Positions 7,670 through 16,459 of a DNA stretch of 64,000 nt are shown one piece after another. The notes beneath the pieces were generated by a model. The model ran no database searches, was not told the DNA's origin, and saw only the letters and a list, made by a program, of their open reading frames with translations. Each line of letters begins with the position of its first letter. The first letter of the stretch is position 1. The stretch spans positions 1,172,680 to 1,236,679 of the forward strand of contig CP130741.1 of the NCBI GenBank assembly GCA_030586155.1, given 5' to 3'. The DNA comes from Eubacteriaceae bacterium ES3 (lineage in GTDB: Bacteria; Bacillota; Clostridia; Eubacteriales; Eubacteriaceae). The position numbers and the translations under genes were made by a program.

Positions 7670-9139
7670 ATGATAAAAAAACATACGACCGAGAGATTTA
7701 TGGGAGCCAAAGGTATTAACTTTTTGACTCGCGATGAAATGGAAAAAATTCATAGCTTAACTTTGGAATTACTTCAGGATGTAGGTGTGGAAGTTCAGCA
7801 TAAAGGTGCTATAGAAAAATTAAAAGAAGCTGGATGTATTGTTAAGAAAAAACGCGTTTCTATGCCGCCTTCAGTCGTAGAATGGGCGATTAATCAGGCT
7901 CCTTCACGAATTCTCTTATATGATCGAAATGGAGATTTCGCGATGGACGTCAGTGGAAAAAATTCTTATTACGGCGTTGGTTCAGCTTGTCCCAATATTG
8001 TAGACAGTTTTACTGGGGAAGTTCGATTAACGAATGAAGAAGATAACAAAAATTGTGTAAAAGTTGCAGATGCGCTTCCTTATATTGATTACATGATGTC
8101 AATGTGCCAGGTGTATGGACATCCTAAAACTTCTTTCGAACATGAATATGCTGCAATGATCCGTTACAGTTCAAAACCTCAGGTCGTTATTACTGCTGAT
8201 CTTGAGTCTACACAGAACGTAGTGGAAATGGCGTCAGTTGTCAGAGGCTCTAAAGAAGAACTGATTAAAAAACCGATGTTTATACTTTACTGTGAACCAA
8301 CTTCTCCAATGGTTTGTACTAAAGATTCGGTTGAAAAGGTAATGTATATGGCAGAAAATAATCTTCCTGTTTTATATGCACCTATTCCAATGAATGGAGC
8401 AACAGGACCAATCACTCCAGCGGGCGCTTTAATCCAGGCCAATGCAGAATGTTTAGCTGGACTAGTTATCGCACAGGTAACAAGACCAGGTGCACCTTTC
8501 TTATATGGGGCAATTATCACCAATATGGATATGAAAAGTTTACAGCCAACCTATGCATCACCAGACACAATGATGGAATCACTGGCTATGTCAGAAATGG
8601 GTTGTGATTTCTACAGACTTCCAACTTGGGGAACCGCTGGTTGTACCAGTTCTAAACTGGCTGATGAACAGGCTGTACTTGAAGGAACTCAGTACATCAC
8701 TATGGCAGGGATGTCAGGTGCTAATGTTATTCACGATGTTGGATATACTGCCTTTGGATTGGCATATTCTTTAGACTTAGCAGTTATGATGAATGATTCT
8801 ATCGGTCGCGTTAGACGTTTATTTGACGGAATTAATTTAACTAAAGAATATCTTTGCATGGATGATATGAAAGAAGTAGGTCCAAAAGGACACTATTTAG
8901 GACAACTTTCGACTCGAAAATTCAATTCTGAAATGTGGGAATCACCAATCGAAGATCGAAATGAATATGATAGATGGCATGATCTGGGATCAAAAACCAT
9001 GGGACAGCGTGCCAATGAAATGGTTAGAGATATCATCGAAAATGGCGAGCTGAATACACTGCCTAAAGAACTTGATGATCAGATTGTTGCGATCTTAGAT
9101 GCTGCTGATAATAAAGAAAAAGAGTTAGGCTTAGTCTAG
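7670..9139 (+). CDS. MttB-family (non-pyrrolysine) methyltransferase 1
   Basis: A 489-residue member of the trimethylamine methyltransferase family. The frame is uninterrupted, so there is no in-frame amber codon for pyrrolysine as in true MttB. Such members (MtgB, MtpB, MtcB, MtyB types) demethylate quaternary amines such as glycine betaine, proline betaine or carnitine. TAGGAGG precedes the ATG, and the gene directly follows the corrinoid protein. It is closer to the protein at 14888 than to its neighbour at 9338 (compare EIHTSTLEILQEVG with KIHSLTLELLQDVG). The stop is TAG but is followed within 8 codons by another stop, so readthrough would add little. Substrate is inferred only at the class level. 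Confidence 0.9.
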   Translation: MIKKHTTERFMGAKGINFLTRDEMEKIHSLTLELLQDVGVEVQHKGAIEKLKEAGCIVKKKRVSMPPSVVEWAINQAPSRILLYDRNGDFAMDVSGKNSYYGVGSACPNIVDSFTGEVRLTNEEDNKNCVKVADALPYIDYMMSMCQVYGHPKTSFEHEYAAMIRYSSKPQVVITADLESTQNVVEMASVVRGSKEELIKKPMFILYCEPTSPMVCTKDSVEKVMYMAENNLPVLYAPIPMNGATGPITPAGALIQANAECLAGLVIAQVTRPGAPFLYGAIITNMDMKSLQPTYASPDTMMESLAMSEMGCDFYRLPTWGTAGCTSSKLADEQAVLEGTQYITMAGMSGANVIHDVGYTAFGLAYSLDLAVMMNDSIGRVRRLFDGINLTKEYLCMDDMKEVGPKGHYLGQLSTRKFNSEMWESPIEDRNEYDRWHDLGSKTMGQRANEMVRDIIENGELNTLPKELDDQIVAILDAADNKEKELGLV

Positions 9140-9235
9140 ATAATTTACAAATTGCTGGTCTAATTGATTTGTATATTAATAGATAGCTTAATGACAAGCA
9201 ATTTGAGATAGATAAAAGTTAATAATTCAAATACT

Positions 9236-9280
9236 AGAGAACAGCCGACAGCAAACACAGAAAACTGAGAGCTGTTCTTT
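9236..9280 (+). other. intercistronic hairpin between two MttB-like genes
   Basis: AGAACAGC pairs with GCTGTTCT over a loop of about 25 bases, followed by a poor T-run (TTTAGT). It could be a weak terminator or an mRNA processing/stability element that sets the ratio of the second methyltransferase to the first. Confidence 0.5.
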
Positions 9281-9337
9281 AGTAAAATAAGTGTAAGAGA
9301 ATGTTTTGTTTACCGTTTGTTGAGAGGAGAAAGACTA

Positions 9338-10804
9338 TTGATTGAAGGCATAAAATCATACTATGAAGAAAATAAAGCCCGTTATACAACTATTACAGAA
9401 AGTGAATGTGAAACGATTATTTCAGCAACACTTGATGTGATGGAAAGAACAGCACAGATTATTGGAGATCCAGAAACATTGGAGATTCTAAAACAAGCTG
9501 GATGTCCGGTTGACGGGAAAAAAGTAACAATTCCTAGAGAATTGGTTAAAAAAGCTATTGAAACGGCACCAAGTTCCTTTACTTTTTATAATCGTAATGG
9601 AGAACCAGCTTTAGAAGTTGGCGGAAATAACAGTTATTATGGTCTTGGACCAACTAATCCATATTTTTGTGATTTCGAAACCCAGGAAAGACGAACATCT
9701 GTTTCTGACGATACAAAGAATTGCATGATCGTTGCAGATTATCTTTCAAACATTGACTTTGTCATGTCGCTTTCAGGTTCGAATGATGGACCAGCTAATA
9801 ATGCTGAAGTCCTGGAAATGAAAATGATGCTTGAAAATACCACAAAACCAATTGTTGGCTGGGGAAATTCACCTGAAGGTATTGAAGAAATAGTTGAAAT
9901 GTGCGGTGCTGTTGCCGGTAGTGTTGAAGCATATAAGGAAAAACCTTTTGTGGCTATTTACGTTGGTGATCCAGTTACACCGTTGCAGCACCCCAAAGAT
10001 TCACTGGAAAAACTTTTATATTGTTGCAAAAATAATATTCCGGCAATCTATTTATCAGATTCGCAACTGGGAACATTATCACCTGTAACCCTGGCTGGTT
10101 CTGTTGTACTTGGATTGGCAGAAATTTTAACTGGACTGGTTATTAGTCAGTTGGTTAATGAAGGTTGCGTTTATGTAGGTGGTGTTATCAACTTGAGTGT
10201 TGATATGAAACCAGTTAATGTCTGCTATGGTAGTCCGGAATTTTGTTTAGGTAATGGCGCTTGCTATGATGTGTTGCACTATTTGAATTTACCAATTTGG
10301 GGAACTGCTAACATTACAGATTCAAAATTTGTGGATGAACAAGCAGCCATTGAAGGTTCTATGACAAGTCTTACATCCTGTTTAAATGGAGCAAACCTGA
10401 TTCATGATGCTGGTTTTATAGAAGGTGCTATGTCAGCTGCTCTGGAACAGATTGTTATGAGCAATGAAATTATCTCTTATGCTCGAAGAGTACGAGCTGG
10501 AATGGAAATTAATGAGGAAACACTTGCCCTGGATCTGATTGACCAGGTTGGTGCTGGTGGGACTTATATAACTGAATTGCATACTTTAAAACATTTTAAA
10601 GAAGTATGGGAATCAACATTGTTTGATCATGCCATTTTTGATCCGGAAGTTAAATTCACAAAAATGTCTGAACGTATTAAAGTCAGAGTTTCAGAAATAC
10701 TGGAATCGCATCAACCGGAAAAACTGGCGCCAGAAACAATTAATAAATTAGATGACATTTATAAAGAATCACTAGCTAGAATGAAGAGACAGAAAAAAAA
10801 TTAG
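9338..10804 (+). CDS. MttB-family (non-pyrrolysine) methyltransferase 2
   Basis: A 488-residue trimethylamine methyltransferase-family protein without an in-frame amber codon. I place the start at the TTG at 9338 because GAGAGGAG lies 8 bases upstream; two in-frame TTG codons further up would put the ribosome site inside the gene. It is the most divergent of the three paralogues here (for example ERTAQIIGDPETLEILKQAG in place of the QHKGA-type sequence), which suggests a different substrate. It shares the corrinoid protein at 7008 by position and is followed by the BCCT transporter after 44 bases. Confidence 0.87.
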   Translation: MIEGIKSYYEENKARYTTITESECETIISATLDVMERTAQIIGDPETLEILKQAGCPVDGKKVTIPRELVKKAIETAPSSFTFYNRNGEPALEVGGNNSYYGLGPTNPYFCDFETQERRTSVSDDTKNCMIVADYLSNIDFVMSLSGSNDGPANNAEVLEMKMMLENTTKPIVGWGNSPEGIEEIVEMCGAVAGSVEAYKEKPFVAIYVGDPVTPLQHPKDSLEKLLYCCKNNIPAIYLSDSQLGTLSPVTLAGSVVLGLAEILTGLVISQLVNEGCVYVGGVINLSVDMKPVNVCYGSPEFCLGNGACYDVLHYLNLPIWGTANITDSKFVDEQAAIEGSMTSLTSCLNGANLIHDAGFIEGAMSAALEQIVMSNEIISYARRVRAGMEINEETLALDLIDQVGAGGTYITELHTLKHFKEVWESTLFDHAIFDPEVKFTKMSERIKVRVSEILESHQPEKLAPETINKLDDIYKESLARMKRQKKN

Positions 10805-10848
10805 GTTTATATATCAAGAGTGAGGAACAATAATTTAGGAGGGTTATA

Positions 10849-12450
10849 ATGAATTCACAAGGAGAAACAAAAAGTTGGAATCCCGTGCTGATCTTTGGGC
10901 TGCTTATCACATTGGCTATTGTTGCATGGGGTGTTATTTCACCGGGTAGTTTTGAAGAAATTGGAAATTATTTATTTGCTGTACTAACTGGTGATTTTGG
11001 ATGGTTTTATACCGCTTCGGTCGGAGGCTTTTTAGTTTTCAGTATTTGGATAGGGTTATCTAAATACGGAAACATCAAACTTGGTGCTGATGACTCAAAA
11101 CCAGAATATAGCACAACATCATGGTTTGCCATGCTGTTTTCAGCTGGTATGGGAATTGGTCTGATTTTCTGGGGGGTAGCAGAACCTCTGAATCATTTTA
11201 TGGCCCCATTAGGTGCAGAACCTGGAACAAGTGCAGCTGCTGAGTTTGCCATCGAAAAATCATTCCTGCATTGGGGACTTCACCCATGGGCCTGTTTTGC
11301 TATCATGGCTTTAGCACTGGCATTTATGCAGTTTAGAAAAAACAAAAAAGGACAGATTTCAAGTATTTTCATTCCTGTAGTAGGCCAAAAATTGGTAGAT
11401 GGCTGGTTTGGTAAACTGATTGATATTCTGGCAATTTTTGCTACTGTAGCCGGTGTAGCAACTTCGCTTGGTTTAGGAACTATGCAGATTAACAGTGGTC
11501 TAAATTATCTGTTTGGGATCCCAGAGTCTAAAGGTGTTCAGGTTGCAATTATTCTTATTGTTACATGTCTCTTTATTCTTTCGGCAGTATCTGGTATTGG
11601 TAAAGGAATTAAAATTCTTTCAAACACCAATATGATTCTGGCAGCAGCAATTGTTGCAATCGCATTTATCGTTGGACCAAAAGTAATGATCTTAGGTTAT
11701 ATGACAGAAGGAATTGGTAATTATTTCCAGTCAATAGTCGGTGAAACATTTGCTATTGGTGCTTTTGGAGAAAATGCATCATGGTATGGAGGCTGGACAG
11801 TTTTCTATTGGGCATGGTGGATTGCCTGGGCTCCATTTGTCGGTTCGTTTATTGCCCGAATTTCTAAAGGTAGAACCATTCGTGAATTCGTTGGTGGTGT
11901 TTTATTAGTACCAGCACTGCTTACTTTTGTCTGGTTTGGTATTTTTGGAGCATTAGGAATGAATTTAGGATCGGATGTTGCAGCCGAAGCGATTCAAACC
12001 ACGTCTACAGCTTGTTTTGTAGTATTCAGTCATTATCCATTAGGAACACTGCTTTCGCTGATTACATTAGTATTAGTATGTACATTCTTTATTACTTCAG
12101 CCGATTCAGCAACTTTTGTACTCGGCGTATTCAGTTCTGATGGAAACCTGAATCCCAGCAATCGAATTAAAGTTATCTGGGGTCTTCTGGAATCAGCTCT
12201 GGCACTTGTACTGCTGGTAGGAACAGAAAATGGATTATCGATGTTACAAAGTATTTCAATTGTTGGAGCTTTCCCGTTTGCATTTGTAATGCTGGGTGCA
12301 ATGGTTGGACTTTTCAAACTGGTTACAACTGACTCAGGCTATGAACCTGGTGTTGAAATTGTAAGTGACTTTGGAAGCGGTGGTTCTAAAAAAGAAAAAA
12401 CTGAAGAACTTTCTGATTTTGAAGCATCAATGGTAATGGAAGAGAATTAA
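10849..12450 (+). CDS. BCCT-family betaine/carnitine/choline transporter
   Basis: A 533-residue carrier with about 12 membrane segments. Family marks are the glycine-rich segment FSAGMGIGLIFWGVAEPL (about residues 97-115) and the Trp-rich segment around FYWAWWIAWAPFVGSF (about residue 320), which lines the quaternary-amine site. GAGGG precedes the ATG. As the last gene of module 1 it most likely brings in the substrate demethylated by the MttB-like enzymes. The C-terminal tail is charged and cytoplasmic, as in osmotically or otherwise regulated BCCT carriers, but is short. Coupling ion (Na+ or H+) and exact substrate are not visible by eye. Confidence 0.92.
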   Translation: MNSQGETKSWNPVLIFGLLITLAIVAWGVISPGSFEEIGNYLFAVLTGDFGWFYTASVGGFLVFSIWIGLSKYGNIKLGADDSKPEYSTTSWFAMLFSAGMGIGLIFWGVAEPLNHFMAPLGAEPGTSAAAEFAIEKSFLHWGLHPWACFAIMALALAFMQFRKNKKGQISSIFIPVVGQKLVDGWFGKLIDILAIFATVAGVATSLGLGTMQINSGLNYLFGIPESKGVQVAIILIVTCLFILSAVSGIGKGIKILSNTNMILAAAIVAIAFIVGPKVMILGYMTEGIGNYFQSIVGETFAIGAFGENASWYGGWTVFYWAWWIAWAPFVGSFIARISKGRTIREFVGGVLLVPALLTFVWFGIFGALGMNLGSDVAAEAIQTTSTACFVVFSHYPLGTLLSLITLVLVCTFFITSADSATFVLGVFSSDGNLNPSNRIKVIWGLLESALALVLLVGTENGLSMLQSISIVGAFPFAFVMLGAMVGLFKLVTTDSGYEPGVEIVSDFGSGGSKKEKTEELSDFEASMVMEEN

Positions 12451-12487
12451 TTTTTAATTGTCTTTATAAAACACTCTTGATTTATTT

Positions 12488-12511
12488 AAGTCCAGCTAAG
12501 CTGGACTTTTT
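12488..12511 (+). terminator. terminator of module 1, abutting the IS element
   Basis: AAGTCCAGC-taa-GCTGGACTT followed by T. The 3' arm and T-run (GGACTTTTT, 12503-12511) form the apparent 9-base target duplication of the insertion element. Confidence 0.8.
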
Positions 12512-13865
12512 AGTCAAGTCCAAAATAGTGTGTAAAAACCTCGGTGGGTTTAACTAGGCTGCTGATGAAACAGCAGCCGTCTGTTCTTTTAAAAATTCAT
12601 AGTAATCCTGCATATCCAGATATTTTCTGCCGGAAGACCATTTTTCATCCTGTTCCATAAGCAGCGCACCCAGTAAACGGATAACCGATTTTTCGTTGGG
12701 ATAAATGCGGATCACGCGATCACGACGCCTGATTTCCTCGTTGAGTCGTTCGATACTGTTGGTTGTGCGCAGTCTTTTCCGGTATTTCTCAGGAAGACTC
12801 ATTACAGCCATCACATCATCAAAACCTTCTTCGAGTATTTCAATCGCTTTTGGTGCTTTGGATTCAAAATGTCTCAGTGTGTCTTTCAGCAGGTTGCGGG
12901 CATCTTCAATATTTACTGCATTGTAGATGCGTTTCAGATAGGATTTCAATTCGGACTGCTGATTTTTGGGCGTTTTATCCAGTACATTTCTTGAGAAATG
13001 TGTCTGGCATCTCTGCCAGGTGGATCCCTGAAAATGTTTTTTAATCGCATTTACAAGTCCTTTGTGATTATCGGATACTATCAGATCAACGGCTGTCAGA
13101 CCACGCTCTTTGAGATTTTGAAAAAAATCTCCCCAGCTTGATTCTGTTTCGGTATCATTCAGCTGAAAACCAATTACTTCACGATTGCCATTTTCGTTGA
13201 CTGCGGTTGCTACCAATAGACCTTTTGACCGGACTCTGCTGTCTTCGCGAACTTTGAGATATAAAGCATCCACAATTATAAATGGATAATGCTTTTCAAG
13301 CGTTCGGTTACGAAAACCGTTTACTACCGGATCCAGATTTTCACACAGCTTTGAAACTGTTGATTTTGAAAAGCTCTGGCCACAAAGTTCTTCTGTAATG
13401 TTTTCGATTTTGCGGGTTGAAACCCCATTAATGACCATTTCGATCATTGCCAGCATCAGAGCCTGCTCGCTCCGCTGGTAGCGCTGAAACATCGTCGTGC
13501 TGAATTCGCCGTTACGATGACGAGGGATCCGCAGGGTGATACCACCGATTCGCGTTGTTAATTCACGATCCCTAAAACCGTTACGGTAAGCTGTCCGATC
13601 CTCGCATCGCTCATAGCGTTCAGCACCAAGTTGCTCAGCCGATTGCGCTACAAGCACCTGGTTAAGAATTGTTTCCAGAAGCTTTGAAAAAGCCTCATCC
13701 CGGGAATCTTTTGTAAAAAGTCCGTGCAAAAGTTCTGTGTCCAGTGTAATATTTAATTGAGCCATTTGTTCATCTCCTCGATTAGGTATTGGGTGGTACT
13801 TTTATTTTAACCGAGGTTTGAGCTCTTGGCTCATTTTCTTTTTACACCATTATACGGACTTTATC
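12512..13865 (-). mobile_element. IS256-family insertion sequence
   Basis: An element of about 1.35 kb holding one transposase gene. The ends are imperfect inverted repeats sharing AAGTCC and GTGTAAAAA (left about 12516-12538, right about 13839-13861, about 70% identical). An identical 9-base repeat GGACTTTTT flanks it at 12503-12511 and 13866-13874, which fits the 8-9 base duplications of this family. The exact ends are uncertain by a few bases because the repeats are imperfect there. Base composition is visibly more GC-rich than the neighbouring genes, a sign of recent arrival. The element is complete and probably active. Confidence 0.85.
12554..13765 (-). CDS. IS256-family (mutator-type) transposase
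   Basis: A 403-residue transposase, full length for the family. The catalytic DDE triad is readable: VDALY (first Asp), VSDNHKG (second Asp) and NSIERLNEEIRRR (Glu). The family C-x2-H motif (CQTHFSRN) is present. The N-terminal DNA-binding part includes the AYRNGFRDRELTTRIG-type region. There is no frameshift or stop, so it is likely functional. GAGGAGATGAAC precedes the ATG on the minus strand. It runs opposite to the methyltransferase modules. Confidence 0.96.
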   Translation of the reverse strand: MAQLNITLDTELLHGLFTKDSRDEAFSKLLETILNQVLVAQSAEQLGAERYERCEDRTAYRNGFRDRELTTRIGGITLRIPRHRNGEFSTTMFQRYQRSEQALMLAMIEMVINGVSTRKIENITEELCGQSFSKSTVSKLCENLDPVVNGFRNRTLEKHYPFIIVDALYLKVREDSRVRSKGLLVATAVNENGNREVIGFQLNDTETESSWGDFFQNLKERGLTAVDLIVSDNHKGLVNAIKKHFQGSTWQRCQTHFSRNVLDKTPKNQQSELKSYLKRIYNAVNIEDARNLLKDTLRHFESKAPKAIEILEEGFDDVMAVMSLPEKYRKRLRTTNSIERLNEEIRRRDRVIRIYPNEKSVIRLLGALLMEQDEKWSSGRKYLDMQDYYEFLKEQTAAVSSAA

Positions 13866-14139
13866 GGACTTTTTTACGGTGATAAACGTATTATAATTTA
13901 ACATATGCAATTTAAATACAAAACTAAAAGTTTCTTTAAAATATACAAAAATTTGAAAGTTTTTTAATAACTCAGACAAGAATTAAAAATAAAAGATAAA
14001 AAGCCCATATAGAACACTGTGGAGAAACAACGAATTAACATAGTTTCGCAAAATGAAATATTATCAATTTGCATGGATGGGGAAAACCATGTAAAATAAG
14101 CTCAACCTAAAGAGTTGTTCCAAGTCAATTGGAAAAGAC
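13866..14139. other. AT-rich intergenic region before corrinoid module 2
   Basis: There is no coding frame with a ribosome site. A TATAAT lies at 13892-13897 with only a poor -35 match 17 bases before it, so a promoter for module 2 starting at the edge of the insertion element is possible but weak. No further structure was recognised until the hairpin at 14140. Confidence 0.4.
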
Positions 14140-14180
14140 AAAGAAGTCTAATTCACACACTGTGATTTGGGCTTCTTTTT
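14140..14180 (+). terminator. leader hairpin with T-tract before corrinoid copy 2 (attenuator candidate)
   Basis: AAAGAAG-C-AATTCACA pairs with TGTGATTTGGGCTTCTTT (about 17 pairs, one mismatch, three G-U), followed by TTTTTAT. It ends 40 bases before the ATG, the same arrangement as in module 1 although the hairpin sequences are unrelated. Confidence 0.65.
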
Positions 14181-14219
14181 ATATTTTGATCATTAGCTTA
14201 AATAAAAGGAGAAAAAGAG

Positions 14220-14858
14220 ATGTCGAAAATTAAGGAATTAGCAGTTATTGTAGAAGAAGGAAGAATTGATGATGTGCTGGCAGCAGTAGATGCAGCAGTC
14301 GAAGAAGGCAACGCACCAATGGATATCTTAAACGCTGGATTGATTGATCCTATCAATGCATTAGGTGAAAAATTCAGACTGGGTGAAGTATATGTTCCAG
14401 AATTGTTAATTGCTTCAAAAGCAATGAAAATGGGTGTTGAGAAAATCAAACCATTATTGGCATCGGGCGATGTTAAAGTATTAGGAAAAGCAATCTTTTG
14501 TACAGTTGAAGGAGATATGCACGATATCGGAAAGAATCTTGTTGTACTGCTGTTAGAAAGTGCTGGATTTGAAGTAATTGACTTGGGTATGGATATCGAA
14601 CCTGATGAAATTGTTGAAGCAGTTCAGGAAAATGATGATGTAACAATCGTAGGAATGTCAGCAATGCTTACAACAACAATGTATGCAATGCAGGAAACAA
14701 TTGAAGCCTTAGAAGAAGCTGGTCTTCGAGATCGTGTTAAAGTATTAATCGGTGGTGCTCCAGTTAATCAGATCTTTGCTGATCAGATTGGTGCTGACGG
14801 TTATACTACAAATGCACCATCTGCAGTTGAAATGTGTAAAAAACTTGTACAAGCTTAA
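14220..14858 (+). CDS. corrinoid-binding methyltransferase protein (MtbC/MtqC-like), copy 2
   Basis: A 212-residue protein identical to copy 1 except for Gln at residue 211. The cap domain, the cobalamin domain and the D-x-H-x-x-G cobalt ligand motif (residues 99-104) are all intact. The DNA is about 95% identical to copy 1, and nearly all differences are third-position changes, so the protein is under strong constraint or is kept uniform by gene conversion. AAAGGAG precedes the ATG. It is followed after 29 bases by the third MttB-like gene and is therefore the methyl acceptor for that enzyme. Confidence 0.93.
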   Translation: MSKIKELAVIVEEGRIDDVLAAVDAAVEEGNAPMDILNAGLIDPINALGEKFRLGEVYVPELLIASKAMKMGVEKIKPLLASGDVKVLGKAIFCTVEGDMHDIGKNLVVLLLESAGFEVIDLGMDIEPDEIVEAVQENDDVTIVGMSAMLTTTMYAMQETIEALEEAGLRDRVKVLIGGAPVNQIFADQIGADGYTTNAPSAVEMCKKLVQA

Positions 14859-14887
14859 TATATCAATATTAATTAAAGGAGAATAGA

Positions 14888-16357
14888 ATGGATCGTACTA
14901 ATTATAATAATGAATTGAAATGTGGTTCACCACTTAAATTTTTAACAGTAGATGAAATGAAAGAAATCCATACATCTACACTTGAAATTCTTCAAGAAGT
15001 AGGAAGCATCATCCAGCATGAAGGTGCTCGAGAAATGCTTAAAAAAGCAGGATGTACTGTTAAAGGAAAAAAAGTATTTTTCCCTCATGGTTTAGTTGAA
15101 TGGGCTGTTAAACAGGCTCCATCTCATATTCATGTTTATGACCGAGATGGTGATATTGCAATGGATCTGGGCGGACGTAAAGCTTACTTTGGAACAGGTT
15201 CTGACTGTCCTACATTATTAGATGTATACACAGGCGAACACCGAAACTTTACAACTGAAGATATGATTCACGGTGCTAAAATCATTGATGCTCTGCCACA
15301 AATGGACTTCCTGATGTGCTGTGGTTTGATGTATGATTACCCTGTAACTTCATATGAGCATGAATATTCAATCATGGTTAGAAACTCTACTAAACCTCAG
15401 GTAGTTACAGCAGCAGATCGTGAGTCAATCAGTAACATTACTGATATGGCCGTTGCTATTCGAGGAAGCTTAGAAGAACTGGCTAGAAAACCGTTATTCC
15501 TGATGTACAACGAACCAAACTCTCCGCTGATCCATACTTTTGAAGCAGTTGATAAACTGATTTACTGTTCAGAAAATCAGATTCCTACTAACTATTCTCC
15601 TTGTATGATGCCAGGTGCTACAGGTCCAATTACCAACGCTGGTGCTCTTATTCAGGGTAATGCTGAGTGTCTTGCTGGGTTAGTTATCCATCAGTTAGCT
15701 CACCCAGGTTCACCAATTGTATTTGGTGGCGGAATGTACAACATGGACTTAAAATGTATGCAGCCTACTTACTGTTCACCAGAAGCTATGGTTAACAATA
15801 TTACATTAGCTCAGATTGCTCGTGACTTATATGAACTGCCAACGTGGGGATTCACTGGCTGTTCTGGATCTAAAGTATTTGATGCTCAGGCTACTATGGA
15901 AGCATCTGAATTTATCTTCTCAATCGGTTATGCAGGCGTTAACCTGAACCATGATGTTGGATACTTAAACTATGGTTTAACCTTCTCCTTTGAACTATTA
16001 GTATCAGCTAATGAAACAATCAGCCAGATGCGACGAATCTTTGATGGTGTTGTTATGGACAAAGAACATATGGCTATGGATGTTATTAAAGCTGTAGGTC
16101 CTAAAGGACACTATTTAAGTGAACCACACACCTTAAAATACAACAAAGAAATGTGGAAACCAGACCTGACTGATCGAGCTGATTTCGTGGGTTGGCAGAA
16201 TGCTGGTTCTACTACTTATGAAGAACGAGTAAAAGCAAGAACAAAAGATATCATTGAAAACTATGTACCAAAACCATTAACTAAAGAACAGGACGATGCA
16301 ATCCAGGCTATTCTTGATGCAGCTGATAAAAAAGCAGCAGAACAATCTAAAAAATAA
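14888..16357 (+). CDS. MttB-family (non-pyrrolysine) methyltransferase 3
   Basis: A 489-residue trimethylamine methyltransferase-family protein with an uninterrupted frame (no amber codon). It has the same length as the enzyme at 7670 and aligns with it along the whole chain, including the C-terminal VGPKGHYL segment found in both. AAAGGAGA precedes the ATG. Being coupled to an almost identical corrinoid protein, the two enzymes differ in amine substrate, not in methyl acceptor. It is followed by a T-tailed structure and then by the ATPase and UroD genes. Confidence 0.9.
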   Translation: MDRTNYNNELKCGSPLKFLTVDEMKEIHTSTLEILQEVGSIIQHEGAREMLKKAGCTVKGKKVFFPHGLVEWAVKQAPSHIHVYDRDGDIAMDLGGRKAYFGTGSDCPTLLDVYTGEHRNFTTEDMIHGAKIIDALPQMDFLMCCGLMYDYPVTSYEHEYSIMVRNSTKPQVVTAADRESISNITDMAVAIRGSLEELARKPLFLMYNEPNSPLIHTFEAVDKLIYCSENQIPTNYSPCMMPGATGPITNAGALIQGNAECLAGLVIHQLAHPGSPIVFGGGMYNMDLKCMQPTYCSPEAMVNNITLAQIARDLYELPTWGFTGCSGSKVFDAQATMEASEFIFSIGYAGVNLNHDVGYLNYGLTFSFELLVSANETISQMRRIFDGVVMDKEHMAMDVIKAVGPKGHYLSEPHTLKYNKEMWKPDLTDRADFVGWQNAGSTTYEERVKARTKDIIENYVPKPLTKEQDDAIQAILDAADKKAAEQSKK

Positions 16358-16374
16358 TAAAAAATACTAACTAG

Positions 16375-16428
16375 AAGCCGGTACAAGGACGTGCCTTATA
16401 TCTTGTCACGACCTTTATCGGCTTTTTT
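16375..16428 (+). terminator. intercistronic terminator-like structure
   Basis: AAGCCG pairs with CGGCTTTTTT, and an inner ACAAG/CTTGT hairpin lies in the loop. It stands between the MttB-like gene and the ATPase gene, so it would let the first two genes of module 2 be made in excess over the downstream ones. Confidence 0.6.
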
Positions 16429-16459
16429 AGCATTCAGTACAGAAATAGAGGAACAAAGT

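Noticed and set aside
9137-9170. TAG stop of the first MttB-like gene as a pyrrolysine readthrough site
   Set aside because: Pyrrolysine in MttB lies inside the chain, not at the end. The protein is already full length and another stop follows within 8 codons.
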